Assembly: GCA_023238725.1 (NCBI GenBank)
Contig: CM041546.1
Location: 16,817,492-16,881,491, forward strand
Source of the DNA: Scortum barcoo
Lineage: Eukaryota > Chordata > Actinopteri > Centrarchiformes > Terapontidae
DNA: 64,000 nucleotides
Reading direction: 5' to 3'
Shown here: positions 29,601 through 37,191 of the stretch, in pieces
Layout: every line of letters starts with the position of its first letter
How positions within the stretch are numbered: position 1 is the stretch's first letter
Program-made: the position numbers and the translations under genes
The notes under the pieces: model-generated
What the model was told of the DNA's origin: nothing
The model's database searches: none
What the model saw: the letters and a program-made list of their open reading frames with translations, nothing else

Positions 29601-32600
29601 CAACACAAAGAACACAAAATATGAGGAGGTGCAAAAGCAAACACTTTGTGTACTTCAGATGCCTTCCTGGGGGTCTCAATAGGCTTTTGCTCACAACAAA
29701 CATATGTTTGATCATTTCCCATAAATTTGTTTCCCCATATAAAATAATTTTTGAAAGTATGTTTGATTTATGAGGCAACTTATTCCCAATTCCCTCGTTC
29801 TCACTGACATTATTGCTAGATTTTATAAAATACAAACATTGTTTAAGCCAAAAATATTGTATTCATTATTTGGTTCTTTATGCAAGAACTAATCAGTGGT
29901 GGCATTTTGTCTGTGCTTAGAAGAGAGTGGCTGTGACATTGCCCCTTCTTGAGATTCAGATCAAGATTTACTTGCAGTGAAATAAACATTTCCATTCACA
30001 AGTGCCATTATTTAAAAGCAATTAACAACTGGTAAAAGCCTCGAGCTCTAAAAGGGAGTTTTTGTGCGATGACTCCAAAGAGGGAATGCTAAGTGTAGGT
30101 AATCACTCTCATGGGAAAGCCGAGTTCTCTCATGTTGAGGTGAGGCACTGCTGGTGGGGAGATACAATCCGGAAAACTGGGGCATCTTGTTTAGCACAAT
30201 GCATGAGTCCACAGAAAGCTTTTTGTTCCCCCAGTCTGACATTTTAAAATGCATCATGAGATACAAAGCATTCATTTATTCAGAGGAGAATAGCGATGGC
30301 AGCGATATCTCATACTATTATATCAGAATCAGCTCCATTTTTTTTTGTTTTTTTTTTACAAATCTGTCACTGTATGTACACAGAAATATAGATGTGAATA
30401 ATAACAAGTAACACTAAAATAAATATTGTAATTACAATTACGATTACAATTTCTTTCTTCATTTTTTATATTATATTGTATAGATAGTATTAGATAGTAG
30501 TAGATTATATAGAAGTCAAAAAAGGAGGTCAAACGTAAGAAATGGATGGATGATTTGAATTGTTTCATGAGTCAACATTAGGTCTATAAACCACAGACAG
30601 TGTCCCTGAGTGCTGGTTAGCTAATAATAATACTTTACAGAGGAACATTTCCTGCGCTGAGTACAAACACACTGAGGTGGATTTTGCAATAACCGTACTT
30701 TGAGTAAAAGCTGAAGTCGGCATACCTCTGATTCAAAATTTCAATTGCATTTTTCGCGCAGGATAATAAGAAGACAAAACACAGTGGGTCTCGCCACAAC
30801 TCAAATCTCATAATGATATTCACTCTTCAGTGTTCTGTAATAGCATGTGCAGTCTTAGGCAGTTATTTCTGTGAATGAGAAGTACAGCAGTCAGTGAGAT
30901 AGATATGATGTTTTGGTTACTGAAATAGTATCAGTATCGTCTTCCCTGAAAGAACATTTATATTTCCCTGGTTTACAAGATATGAGTCCTTCCTCAAGGA
31001 AATGGATGGCATATTGACACCGTTTTATTTCCCTGGCACCATATGACTGATCTGCTTTTTGTATTTATTAGAGTGTTCTGATGCAGCGCCATATACTGTT
31101 CCCTGCTGACAACAGCACTTTATAGTGTGGAATTCAATTGAGTTACCCGTTGCTTCACTTCATTTTTAGTGCAACCAGAGAATGCATCTGGATCTTCCCT
31201 CTCTGAAGTCAGAGTGAATTAAGGGATGCTACTGTCTTGCCTTGTTTGTAACCATGTAGAGTCTTTGTCAAACCACAAAGGACAAATCCAATCAAATTTG
31301 GTAGAGGAGGTTAAAGAGCTGACCACTCTGCCCCCCTTCTGTGGGCTTGTTACTCTTTAGAATTGCCCTCATAAATCTTCTCAGTAAAGTAACAGAGTGC
31401 ACAAAGCACAAGGGTATTTTAAAGGTTGTCAGAGATGAGATATAAAGTAACTTTAACACCAGTCAGTGAGCCATTGTAAACATAGTATTACTCAGCAGAG
31501 GACCACTCAAAGTCAAGGCTGATGCAGAGGTGTGCTGTCAGTCTGGCTTGGTGCTATATCTTATTTTTCCTTTTTTTTTTTTTACACAGACTGTGATGAT
31601 TTGTTTGCAGAATACATTAATTTGCACATTTGGTAAACCTGATGACCTATTAAATGACATAATAGGAAGAGAAAATGCAGTTGAAATACGAGTGATATGT
31701 TAAATAAAAGACTTGATCAACAGAGGCACTGCAGTTTAATGGACTGGTTCTGCTGGTTTATGTGTGATCTGCCATCTCGCATTTTACACTGATGCTGCTA
31801 CGTGTTGATAATCGTGTCTGCCAGCTGATTTATCAAAACTCATTTCAGACAAAAGGTTCGGTAATAGACTATGATCAACTGCAAATGCTATTAATCCTCA
31901 CCAGATAAATCTAAATTGGTAACTCAATTCCGGCAGTGCTTTATCAGTGGATAGCTGTTAAGTCTGATTACAGTGGTGAACAGTTGCCTAATTGCAGAGT
32001 ATGAATCAGGCTCTTGTTTGAATTGCACAGGAAAGCTATCTTCTGTGTTATACTGATAAGGATCAGTGCAGTAAATATTGGACTTAAATGACACCATACT
32101 AGAAATAATGAAATTAGTTGTGGGGATAGTTTTTATATGCCTTCATTAAAAGCTGTTGATACACATGTGGCGTGGGTGGCTCAGTTGGTATCTTCTTCCA
32201 TCTTCAGTTGTCCTATCTGAAAATAATTAAAAAAAAACCTAAAAAATAATTAAAAAAACTCTTGATACACATCATAGTATCAGTTAAATCTGCAACAAAT
32301 GTGTGGAGCTTGATAGATTACACAGTGGAAGTTATTGCTATCACCTCTAATGGCTGAATTTAAAAAGGCTTTTGTACTTCATGTAGGAGACTGAGGAATA
32401 TAGAGCTGACTGGTCAATGTGCCTATTTTGAATTCTTAGCTTACATTTTGGCTAAACTGCCAAACTGGCTTCATTTTGTGTTTCCTCACTGACGGTACCT
32501 TGATCAACACCGGCGGCACTGCCAAAAACATTTGCAGGCTAATTAACAAAAACACAAGTGATCATGTTTCTGCATTTGTTTAATTCAGTTACGGTGTTGG

Positions 32601-33108
32601 CAGGTACGGTATTATCTCGTTAAGTGCTAAATACTCTCTCACTCCGTCTCGCGCACAGGCTCAGAACTGATGCCCAAAGCCCTGTCGACCAGGATCATCG
32701 GTGGGATCTGGTGGTTCTTCACGCTCATCATCATCTCGTCCTACACAGCTAATTTGGCAGCGTTTCTCACTGTGGAGAGAATGGACTCGCCCGTGGACTC
32801 AGCCGACGACATCGCCAAGCAGACAAAGATCGAGTATGGTGTGGTCAAAGACGGCGCAACCATGTCTTTCTTCAAGGTACCGTACACACGATGAGGAGTT
32901 AAGGTACAGCACAGATATAAAATAAAATGTCAAACAAAATATAGGGGCAAAAATTATGTATTTATTTTGTTTTGACAGTGTGAAAACAGTGACTTGAAGC
33001 ATGTCAAAGGCAAACATAAGTTAAGCATAAGTCGCTGTTCTGGCAAGATGTTGAACTGTGAGTTTTAAAATGGACTTTTCAAAAAACTTTTTTTCTATAC
33101 ACTGTAGT

Positions 33109-33172
<64 letters not shown>

Positions 33173-36100
33173 TAACATATTTTTTTTTTCCCAGTTAGAT
33201 CTTAATTCCCAAAGCAAAGGCAAATACTCCAGCTTCTTCACTTCTCTACAGTGTTTGATGTGTTCCTCCATAATGATTTTTTTATTCCGAAGTTTCAGCG
33301 TTTGCCTGCAGGGTCTTTGAGTTTATTTTATGATTCTGAGCTTTGCTTTAGATGCTGCTACTGCTGCTGTGGTGCTGAATAACACATGTAACAGAGTTAC
33401 AGTTTCTTCGAGTAAGAAAATGAAAATACTGCACATCACTATTGAAGACATTCCATAAGTTTATGACGTTCAATAGCAAGAAAGAAGAAAATGGATTCTT
33501 CCCGGGCATCTGTCTGCCCTACTTTTTATGTCCCCAAAATGTGGGGCTGAGCTCATAAATACTGTGTGCCGCATTGTTGAATCTGCCGAATGGTGTGTAT
33601 GCTGAATTCACCAATGTTGATTATGTAATTAGGGTCAGGAGTTTTTGCTGATATAATGTATGTTTTCAACAATAGTGTTGTCTTTAAATTACACACTACT
33701 GGATTATTAAAAAAAAAGTCACAATACTTTAAGATAGTTTACTTTTTGCATTGCATCCCATGAATATAAAATGTCCTGTAATGATAATTAGTGTGCCTGG
33801 AACCAAGTCAACTCATTGACCCTTTGAAAAGAAATCAACCCCCAGTTCCTCTGAATAGCTGTGTAAAAGGATGTTTTTTGGACGATTCTGTGTACTTTGA
33901 AAAATCGAAGTTGTGATTGTAGCGTCATAAATGGAAGGAGACACAGGTGTTTAATTACCTCATCAGAGCTGCATGGCTCGAGTGCCCTCTGCTCCCTTTG
34001 CTCTTTCAGAAAGGCCTAATGATGTCGACTCAGTGAGGCAGAGAAGCATGATAAATACTGAGGAGACTGGGAAGTAGATAAAGGCTGTGCAGATCTATAT
34101 AGCTGGATGGATTTGGTCCTTAACTTATATAAACATGACACATGAAATTGTCATATTATGGCATTTGAATCATCATCATCATGATGTACATTACAGTCAG
34201 TATCTCTGGCGTCAACAGCTGAGTATTGTGGCAAAATCCACTAGTGTGATTGCTGGTCTGATTCAAAAGATACCTGACTGGTGTAGAAATTTCTCCCTTT
34301 GTTTGTTACTTCTCCCAGTGTTGTCCCCACATATACACCCGTCCTCTGAATATACATATGGCCGCAGAATACTAAGCCAGTATATAACTGACTGCTATGA
34401 GAAACATTAATTAAATGGCCAGCAAGCAAATGTTTGTTGTTGCTGACCTGGTACTCAAACAAGAGGACTTAATCCATCTAAATACTGTACAAGCTGGTCA
34501 GTGGCATATGTTACAGTTGAAACCAACACATTTCACTAGAAATATAATCAGAGGTTTTGTAGCCACCGTCACGTTACCTGAAAGCTCTGTTATGAAAAGC
34601 TGTTTTGGGTAACTGCACCTTGTATCGTATGTATTGTAGCTGCTTCCAAGGAAGTTCTGTCACCTGCTGTTAAAGGCTGAAGGAAATTACAGGATATGGC
34701 TTCATGGCATTTTGCAGTGTTTGCAAAGAGAGGGGATCTATAGGGCAGATTTTTTTATCATGATATCTTTTTAAATTACACATTGTAACCACAAAATCAC
34801 AAAATCTAGCGACAACTTGGCAACGCTTGCTATACATCCTAATTGCTACTTTTAAGTTTTAATATCACACTATTATATCTCTGTTTTAAACAACCAGGAC
34901 TGGGCTTTTGCTGCAGTTACACATAATGGAGGGCTTCTTATAATAGCATCTTTCACAATTTGAAATGGCTTATAGTCTTTAGACAGTAATTATCTAGGAT
35001 TAGACATGGCATAAATGTGACCTCATGTAAAATTGCGTGAAATACCACATGGCCTGATGCAAGACTAATGGAGAGGCATTCTATTATTGCTGCTTCAGTG
35101 GCACTTACGAGGATAGATGTGCGCAAAGCTTCAATTTACTGTACTTTAATCCTGTGACAATGGAGATTTGTAGAAGTAATCATATAAATCTATCTGGTCA
35201 CTGGGTAAAGATATTTGTAGTCTTAAATGCTATAAATGTACAAAATACTAGGTTTCATCTTCGACATTTTCTATTTTAACATTTAAAAAAATCCCTATTT
35301 GTTTATAAGCAACAGAGGCACTAGTAAGATTCTATGGTTTGTAGTAAATTCAGCTTTAACCCCTTTGGGCTATAATGTTTGAAAGTAATTTAGTTCAAGC
35401 TTAACTTTTTTGTAGTGGTAAAAGCACTGTATATTTTGTCAGCTACTTTTTCCTCACCTGCAGCGAAGGCGATTGTTCAAATGAGGATCAAAGGTACTTT
35501 TTTTTTCTTCTATAAACCGGTTCTTTCCATCACTTACAGAAATCTAAGGTTTCTACTTTTGAGAAGATGTGGGCCTTTATGAGCAGCAAGCCGAGCACAT
35601 CGCTGGTGAAGTCTATCGAGGACGGGATTCAGAGGGTGCTGAAGTCCGACTATGCCCTCATTATGGAGTCCACAACTATCGATTACATCACGAGGAGGAA
35701 CTGTAACCTGACACAAGGTGGGAGGGATCATAGACAGCAAGGGCTATGGCATCGGCACCCCCCTCGGTAAGGACCAGATAATGCGTCTGAGGCTAAGCAG
35801 TGATGGAAAATTCAAGTTGTGTGCTGCTTTTTGAAGGATGGGGTTGAGGGATTGCTTCCTAAAAAATGCAGCACGATAAGATGTTTTTTTTCTTTCTTTC
35901 TCTTTTTTTTTTCTTTTTAGCTGCTAGTCAGACAGTATGCCACAACGTGTTTATGAACCTTATTATCACAGAATCCAGCTGGCATTTCTTCCAAAGTAAA
36001 ACAGGCCTTATGTTGCTTCCAGGCTCCCCGTACAGGGACAAAATCACCATAGCAATCCTAAGCGTCTTGGAGGATGGGCGCCTACACATGCTGAAGGAGA

Positions 36101-37191
36101 AGTGGTGGAGTGGGAGCAACTGCTTGGATGAAGAGCGTCGCGAGACAGGCCCCATGGGTATCCAGAACCTGGGTGGTATATTCATTGTGCTGGCATCTGG
36201 CCTAGTGCTGTCTGTTTTTGTGGCAATTGCTGAATTCATCTACAAGCTGAGGAAGACTGCGGAACGTGAGCAGGTATGTGTCCCCACATTTTTCTCAGTT
36301 CGATGTTGAGTCTGCGCTTTGGATGGATGGAAAATGAATCAAACATTAATTTAATTACACCCCACTTGGATTTCAGTGCATTTCACCCTCGATTTTAGCA
36401 AAGAAGTTACTAACCATGTCTATTTTGTTATGATACTTATTCCACATAGCCTCTAAACCAAAGCTGTGCTCTATTCATGGCTTTTAGTTCAAACATGTTA
36501 TAAAAGGATTTGCAGGCCTTTGGCTAATCCCTAGGAGTACTTGGCCATAACAGCAACAACATTTACTTATTTTAACAGGCATAATTGCAAATTGGAGCAT
36601 AGAGAATTAATCCATTATTAGTCACTGGAGATGTCAGAATAGCATGAACCCTGTACTGTTGGAAATCACTAATTTGAGTCATGCTAAGTGAGTGGTTTCA
36701 TCCGTGCTCATGTGCCGTTCTCGCTCACTCTTTCTGACACAGCAGCAATAATGAACCGTGTGTAGGCTACATGTGGTGGTGCGATTTGACATTGCTGACA
36801 GCCACGGACGCACGTGCATGCACGCACACACACCAGCAGCAGCGCAGCGTGAATGTTATGTTCTAATGCATTTTGTGCTCTTTAGACTGTCTACACTCTC
36901 TTCTGTCAGAACAATTTAAAGCTAAGGCATTTACCCCCCGTCCCTTTCCCCTCTTCTCCTTCTTGCTCCCCGCCCCGCATCCCCCTTTTTGCCCAGAGGT
37001 CTTTGTGCAGTGCCATGGTGGACGAGATCAGACTGTCGTTCACCTGCGAGAGGCGGGTGAAACACAAGCCTCAGCCTCCAGTCATGGTGAAGACGGATGC
37101 GGTGATCAACATGCACGCCTACAACGACCGACGACTCCCAGGAAAGGACAACATGAGCTGCAGCACTGGGATGACTCCCGTCTTCCCGTGA
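1845..37191 (+). CDS. grik3: Kainate-type ionotropic glutamate receptor subunit 3 (GluK3), 5'-partial, 12 exons
   Basis: This entry joins the twelve exons listed below. The product is a subunit of a tetrameric glutamate-gated cation channel of the neuronal plasma membrane. After leaving out one surplus base in exon 10, the exons give 675 codons plus a stop; human GluK3 has 919 residues, so about 244 N-terminal residues lie upstream. In order the protein shows the end of the amino-terminal domain, S1, M1, the re-entrant M2 loop (SLMQQGSE), M3 (SYTANLAAF), S2, M4 and an intracellular tail. All expected ligand contacts are present: Tyr in DGKYG, Pro/Thr/Arg in APLTITYMR, Ala-Thr in DGATM and Glu in LIMEST. 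GluK3 rather than GluK1 or GluK2 is indicated by EWYDAHPCNPGS, KLRKTAEREQ and the tail ending TPVFP. Introns follow the GRIK phase pattern (0 for the first six, then 2, 1, 0, 1, 0). Several normally invariant positions differ from mammalian GluK3, which fits a teleost paralogue (inference). Confidence 0.95.
1899..4871 (+). other. grik3: grik3 intron, 2973 bp
   Basis: Single-copy-looking AT-rich DNA with one CA microsatellite (3004-3026) and a T-rich patch near 4373-4390. The acceptor side (4840-4871) is only moderately pyrimidine rich. No other exon or gene is visible. Confidence 0.8.
3004..3026. repeat. (CA)n microsatellite
   Basis: A perfect run of about 11 CA units inside the 2973-bp grik3 intron. 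Confidence 0.97.
4872..5042 (+). CDS. grik3: grik3 exon 2 of window (171 bp): amino-terminal domain
   Basis: The exon has 57 codons starting DLMAIDLEPYRF and containing the glycosylation sequon NMT and the segment VEKWSMERQIPPKPDSG. The acceptor is AAAAG (ends 4871) and the donor GTATGT begins at 5043; both are phase 0. Compared with my recollection of mammalian GluK3 (MERLQAAPRSESG, 58 codons) it is one residue shorter just after the MER motif. The frame is open upstream to an ATG at 4812, but that part is intron. Confidence 0.95.
5043..7146 (+). other. grik3: grik3 intron, 2104 bp
   Basis: AT-rich intron with a 72-bp TA microsatellite. Around 5220-5260 the text AATTTATTAGGCACAC resembles the end of a dispersed fish repeat (compare 44182-44320), but it is short and weak. 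Nothing else is recognisable. Confidence 0.8.
5568..5639. repeat. (TA)n microsatellite, 72 bp
   Basis: A pure alternating TA run of about 36 units. It is self-complementary, so it can extrude as a cruciform, and it is likely length-polymorphic and hard to assemble. Confidence 0.98.
7147..7290 (+). CDS. grik3: grik3 exon 3 of window (144 bp): amino-terminal domain
   Basis: The exon has 48 codons, TDAALTYDAVHIVSVSYQ through WRFGGRFMSFIKE, the standard 144-bp GRIK exon. The acceptor is TTCCAG (7141-7146) and the donor GTGATG begins at 7291; both junctions are phase 0. The cysteine in SLQCHRH is the conserved disulfide partner in the amino-terminal domain. The exon is too short to appear as a long open frame and was found by homology. 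Confidence 0.95.
7291..10905 (+). other. grik3: grik3 intron, 3615 bp
   Basis: Contains a GT microsatellite at 10467-10490. Blocks at about 7980-8240 and 9640-9930 have higher GC and short open frames on both strands, but no splice signals in usable phase and no family match. They could be conserved non-coding DNA; this is untested. Confidence 0.75.
10467..10490. repeat. (GT)n microsatellite
   Basis: A run of about nine GT units with one interruption (GTGTGGGTGT) in the 3615-bp intron. Confidence 0.93.
10906..11013 (+). CDS. grik3: grik3 exon 4 of window (108 bp): amino-terminal domain
   Basis: The exon has 36 codons reading SHWDGLTGRLSFNKTTGL and then RTDFDLDIISLKEDGLEK. The second part equals mammalian GluK3 (GluK2 has DVISLKEEG). 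The acceptor TTTCAG ends at 10905 and the donor GTAAAT begins at 11014, phase 0 at both ends. It contains an N-glycosylation sequon NKT. The first two residues (SH) differ from AQ/AH in relatives, where the exon boundary falls. Confidence 0.95.
11014..13311 (+). other. grik3: grik3 intron, 2298 bp
   Basis: Unique AT-rich sequence. The stretch 11930-12260 has several homeodomain-type core sites (TAATTG/CAATTA) with little low-complexity sequence. No exon is seen. Confidence 0.75.
13312..13425 (+). CDS. grik3: grik3 exon 5 of window (114 bp): linker and start of S1
   Basis: The exon has 38 codons beginning VGKWSASGGLNITEVPKR and ending NITDSLANRSLVISTIL. It bridges the amino-terminal domain and the S1 ligand-binding segment. 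The length equals mammalian GluK3 (VGVWSPADGLNITEV...), and the GLNITEV motif favours GluK3. Three N-glycosylation sequons are visible (two NIT, one NRS). The acceptor CCGCAG ends at 13311 and the donor GTGGGT begins at 13426, phase 0 at both ends. Confidence 0.95.
13426..17180 (+). other. grik3: grik3 intron, 3755 bp
   Basis: Contains a short GT run followed by ten G's near 14760-14780 and A- and T-homopolymer runs at 15379-15415. No gene or recognised mobile element. Confidence 0.8.
17181..17384 (+). CDS. grik3: grik3 exon 6 of window (204 bp): S1 lobe of the glutamate-binding domain
   Basis: The exon has 68 codons beginning EEPYVMLKKSDKALVGN and ending GQWNGMIRELIEH. It carries the Tyr of DGKYGSQDEKG (equivalent to GluK2 Tyr488), which lies over bound glutamate, and the start-of-S1 Glu in EEPYV. 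ALVGNDRFEG has Val where mammalian GluK1-3 have Tyr (LYGND); that residue is not the ligand-capping Tyr. The acceptor GTGCAG ends at 17180 and the strong donor GTAAGT begins at 17385, phase 0 at both ends. Confidence 0.96.
17385..22929 (+). other. grik3: grik3 intron, 5545 bp (largest)
   Basis: Begins with an inverted-repeat element at 17424-17886. The remainder is AT-rich with homopolymers (19836-19850, 21757-21780) and no coding exon that I can support. Confidence 0.8.
17424..17886. mobile_element. Inverted-repeat (palindromic) non-autonomous element
   Basis: The left arm starts GGAACAGTTTGACATTTTGG and runs through GGTTAGCTTAGC. The right arm ends CCAATTGTCAAACTCTTCC and is an imperfect reverse complement of the left over about 120 bp each, with a middle of about 200 bp. 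It has no coding capacity. The layout is that of a MITE-like DNA transposon copy. The arm sequence is one I recognise from many spiny-rayed fish introns (recollection, not searched). Arm divergence indicates an old copy. It sits 40 bp inside the intron after exon 6. Confidence 0.8.
22930..23153 (+). CDS. grik3: grik3 exon 7 of window (224 bp): S1 end and M1
   Basis: The exon starts RADLAVAPLTITYMREKV. It holds the ligand contacts Pro (22951-22953), Thr (22957-22959) and the essential carboxylate-binding Arg (22972-22974), followed by Glu, Ile and Asp positions of the cation site (REKVIDF). The M1 helix follows (about DIWVYILLAYLGVSCVLF). Residues usually fixed in GluK1-3 differ: SMGISILY for TLGVSILY, NATNNGFF for NGTNPSVF and NPMTPDIWV for NPLSPDIWM. 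The acceptor GTACAG ends at 22929 and the donor GTAAGT begins at 23154. The exon ends in phase 2, splitting an Arg codon as AG|G. Confidence 0.96.
26288..27562. mobile_element. Fish dispersed DNA element, interrupted by a second repeat
   Basis: The ends are inverted: TTAAAGCTGCCCTACT at the left, and on the right a sequence whose reverse complement is TTAAAGCAGCATTAACT. The left part (through about 26630) and the right part (about 27190-27562, with CCCCCAAGTGGCC) look like the two halves of one non-coding repeat I recognise from teleost genomes. Between them lies a different repeat of about 550 bp. No transposase frame remains. Family naming needs a repeat-library search. Confidence 0.7.
26631..27180 (+). 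repeat. SINE-like dispersed repeat nested inside the larger element
   Basis: Begins with the TCAAATCAAATCAAATTTAT motif, then AATCACAAACATTG, GAGGGCTTTACAATCTGTAC, GAGGGATCCCTCTCCC and GGACAGACGTGCAATAGATG, all phrases of a very common acanthomorph repeat (from memory). It breaks the flanking element in two and so inserted later. Short frames here on both strands are chance. The 3' border is approximate. Confidence 0.72.
27819..27937 (+). CDS. grik3: grik3 exon 8 of window (119 bp): M1-M2 loop and pore loop with Q/R site
   Basis: The exon begins with the third base of the split Arg codon, then FSPYEWYDAHPCNPGSDV, which is diagnostic of GluK3 (GluK1/2 have WYNPHPCNPDS). The pore loop FWFGVGSLMQQ follows. 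The Q/R-site codon is CAA at 27931-27933, so the genome encodes Gln, as in mammalian GluK3. The acceptor TTCCCAG ends at 27818 and the donor GTACGA begins at 27938. The exon starts in phase 2 and ends in phase 1. The 119-bp length is that of the homologous GRIK exon. Confidence 0.96.
27938..32658 (+). other. grik3: grik3 intron, 4721 bp
   Basis: Downstream of the Q/R-site exon. Holds a C-homopolymer (about 27991-28002), another pyrimidine patch near 28560-28575, T-runs and the SINE at 32156-32272. In mammalian GluK1/2 the intron after this exon holds the editing complementary sequence; I could not identify one here by eye. Confidence 0.8.
32156..32272 (+). mobile_element. Truncated tRNA-derived SINE with target-site duplication
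   Basis: The body (32167-32261) starts with a tRNA-like head containing an A-box match (TGGCTCAGTTGGTA). It then jumps to the tail (ATCTTCAGTTGTCCTATCTG and A-rich runs) with no B box, so the middle is deleted. It is bounded by perfect 11-bp copies of TTGATACACAT at 32156-32166 and 32262-32272. The intact duplication indicates a relatively recent retrotransposition. Confidence 0.88.
32659..32876 (+). CDS. grik3: grik3 exon 9 of window (218 bp): M3 gate and start of S2
   Basis: The exon starts with the rest of the Gly codon and SELMPKALSTRIIGGIWW, followed by the M3 helix with the channel-gate signature SYTANLAAF. S2 begins at VERMDSPVDSADDIAKQ and includes the ligand contacts Ala-Thr (32856-32861, in KDGATMSFF). 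TRIIGG favours GluK3 over GluK1/2 (TRIVGG). The acceptor GCACAG ends at 32658 and the donor GTACCG begins at 32877. The length of 218 bp is conserved. Confidence 0.96.
32877..35539 (+). other. grik3: grik3 intron, 2663 bp
   Basis: Contains a TA microsatellite followed by T-runs at 33111-33190. The rest is AT-rich, unique-looking sequence. No exon is seen. Confidence 0.8.
33111..33165. repeat. (AT)n microsatellite, 55 bp
   Basis: A pure AT alternation followed directly by a T-homopolymer (33165-33173) and a second T-run at 33181-33189. Confidence 0.97.
35540..35766 (+). CDS. grik3: grik3 exon 10 of window (227 bp, one base over): S2 lobe
   Basis: The exon reads KSKVSTFEKMWAFMSSK onwards and contains the glutamate amino-group contact Glu (35666-35668, in LIMESTTIDYI) and RRNCNLTQ. 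After the Gln codon CAA (35714-35716) the conserved frame (GGIIDSKGYGIGTPL) is reached only if one base is disregarded. The exon is 227 bp, while the phases of both neighbours and the family length require 226. The surplus base lies in the G-rich run 35717-35725. Read literally, the frame ends at a TGA about 30 codons into the next exon, losing half of S2 and M4. The acceptor TTACAG ends at 35539 and the donor GTAAGG begins at 35767. An assembly or sequencing error is the simplest cause. Confidence 0.93.
35767..36022 (+). other. grik3: grik3 intron, 256 bp, with two candidate acceptors
   Basis: The shortest intron here. A nearly pure pyrimidine tract (about 35883-35918) ends in TTTTTAG at 35920, and the conserved acceptor TTCCAG ends at 36022. 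The 102 bp between the two AGs is stop-free in the receptor frame. Confidence 0.85.
36023..36273 (+). CDS. grik3: grik3 exon 11 of window (251 bp): end of S2, M4 helix
   Basis: The exon begins with the rest of Gly and SPYRDKITIAIL and ends KLRKTAEREQ, identical to the GluK3 juxtamembrane sequence. M4 is about IFIVLASGLVLSVFVAIAEF. The segment SVLEDGRLHMLKEKWWSG and NCLDEERRETGPMGIQNL departs clearly from mammalian GluK3 (LQEEDKLHIMKEKWWRG...), the most diverged part of the ligand-binding domain here. The acceptor CTTCCAG ends at 36022 and the donor GTATGT begins at 36274. The frame is also open for 102 bp upstream of the acceptor. Confidence 0.95.
36274..36996 (+). other. grik3: grik3 intron, 723 bp
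   Basis: This is where the mammalian GluK3b splice variant gains its extra 40 nucleotides. I found no convincing 40-bp exon or shifted splice site here by eye. The 3' end is a long C/T tract (36935-36995). Confidence 0.8.
36997..37191 (+). CDS. grik3: grik3 terminal coding exon (195 bp): cytoplasmic tail and stop
   Basis: The exon has 64 codons and TGA (37189-37191), starting RSLCSAMVDEIRLSFTCE and ending CSTGMTPVFP. This matches the mammalian GluK3a tail (RSFCSTVADEIRFSLTC... ending CSTSLAPVFP) over its whole length. The basic RRVKHKPQPP segment corresponds to the tail region tied to surface delivery in GluK2. The acceptor is GCCCAG (36991-36996) behind a C/T-rich tract. A second frame through the exon is also free of stops (see findings). 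Confidence 0.95.
   Translation, partial: RSLCSAMVDEIRLSFTCERRVKHKPQPPVMVKTDAVINMHAYNDRRLPGKDNMSCSTGMTPVFP

Noticed and set aside
32167..32190. tRNA gene suggested by the A-box match
   Set aside because: There is no B box, no cloverleaf and no acceptor stem; target-site duplications and an A-rich tail show a SINE.
1845..37191. Assignment to grik1 or grik2 instead of grik3
   Set aside because: WYDAHPCNPGS, KLRKTAEREQ and the VFP-ending tail fit GluK3. Some patches (PPKPDSG) look GluK2-like but do not outweigh the rest.
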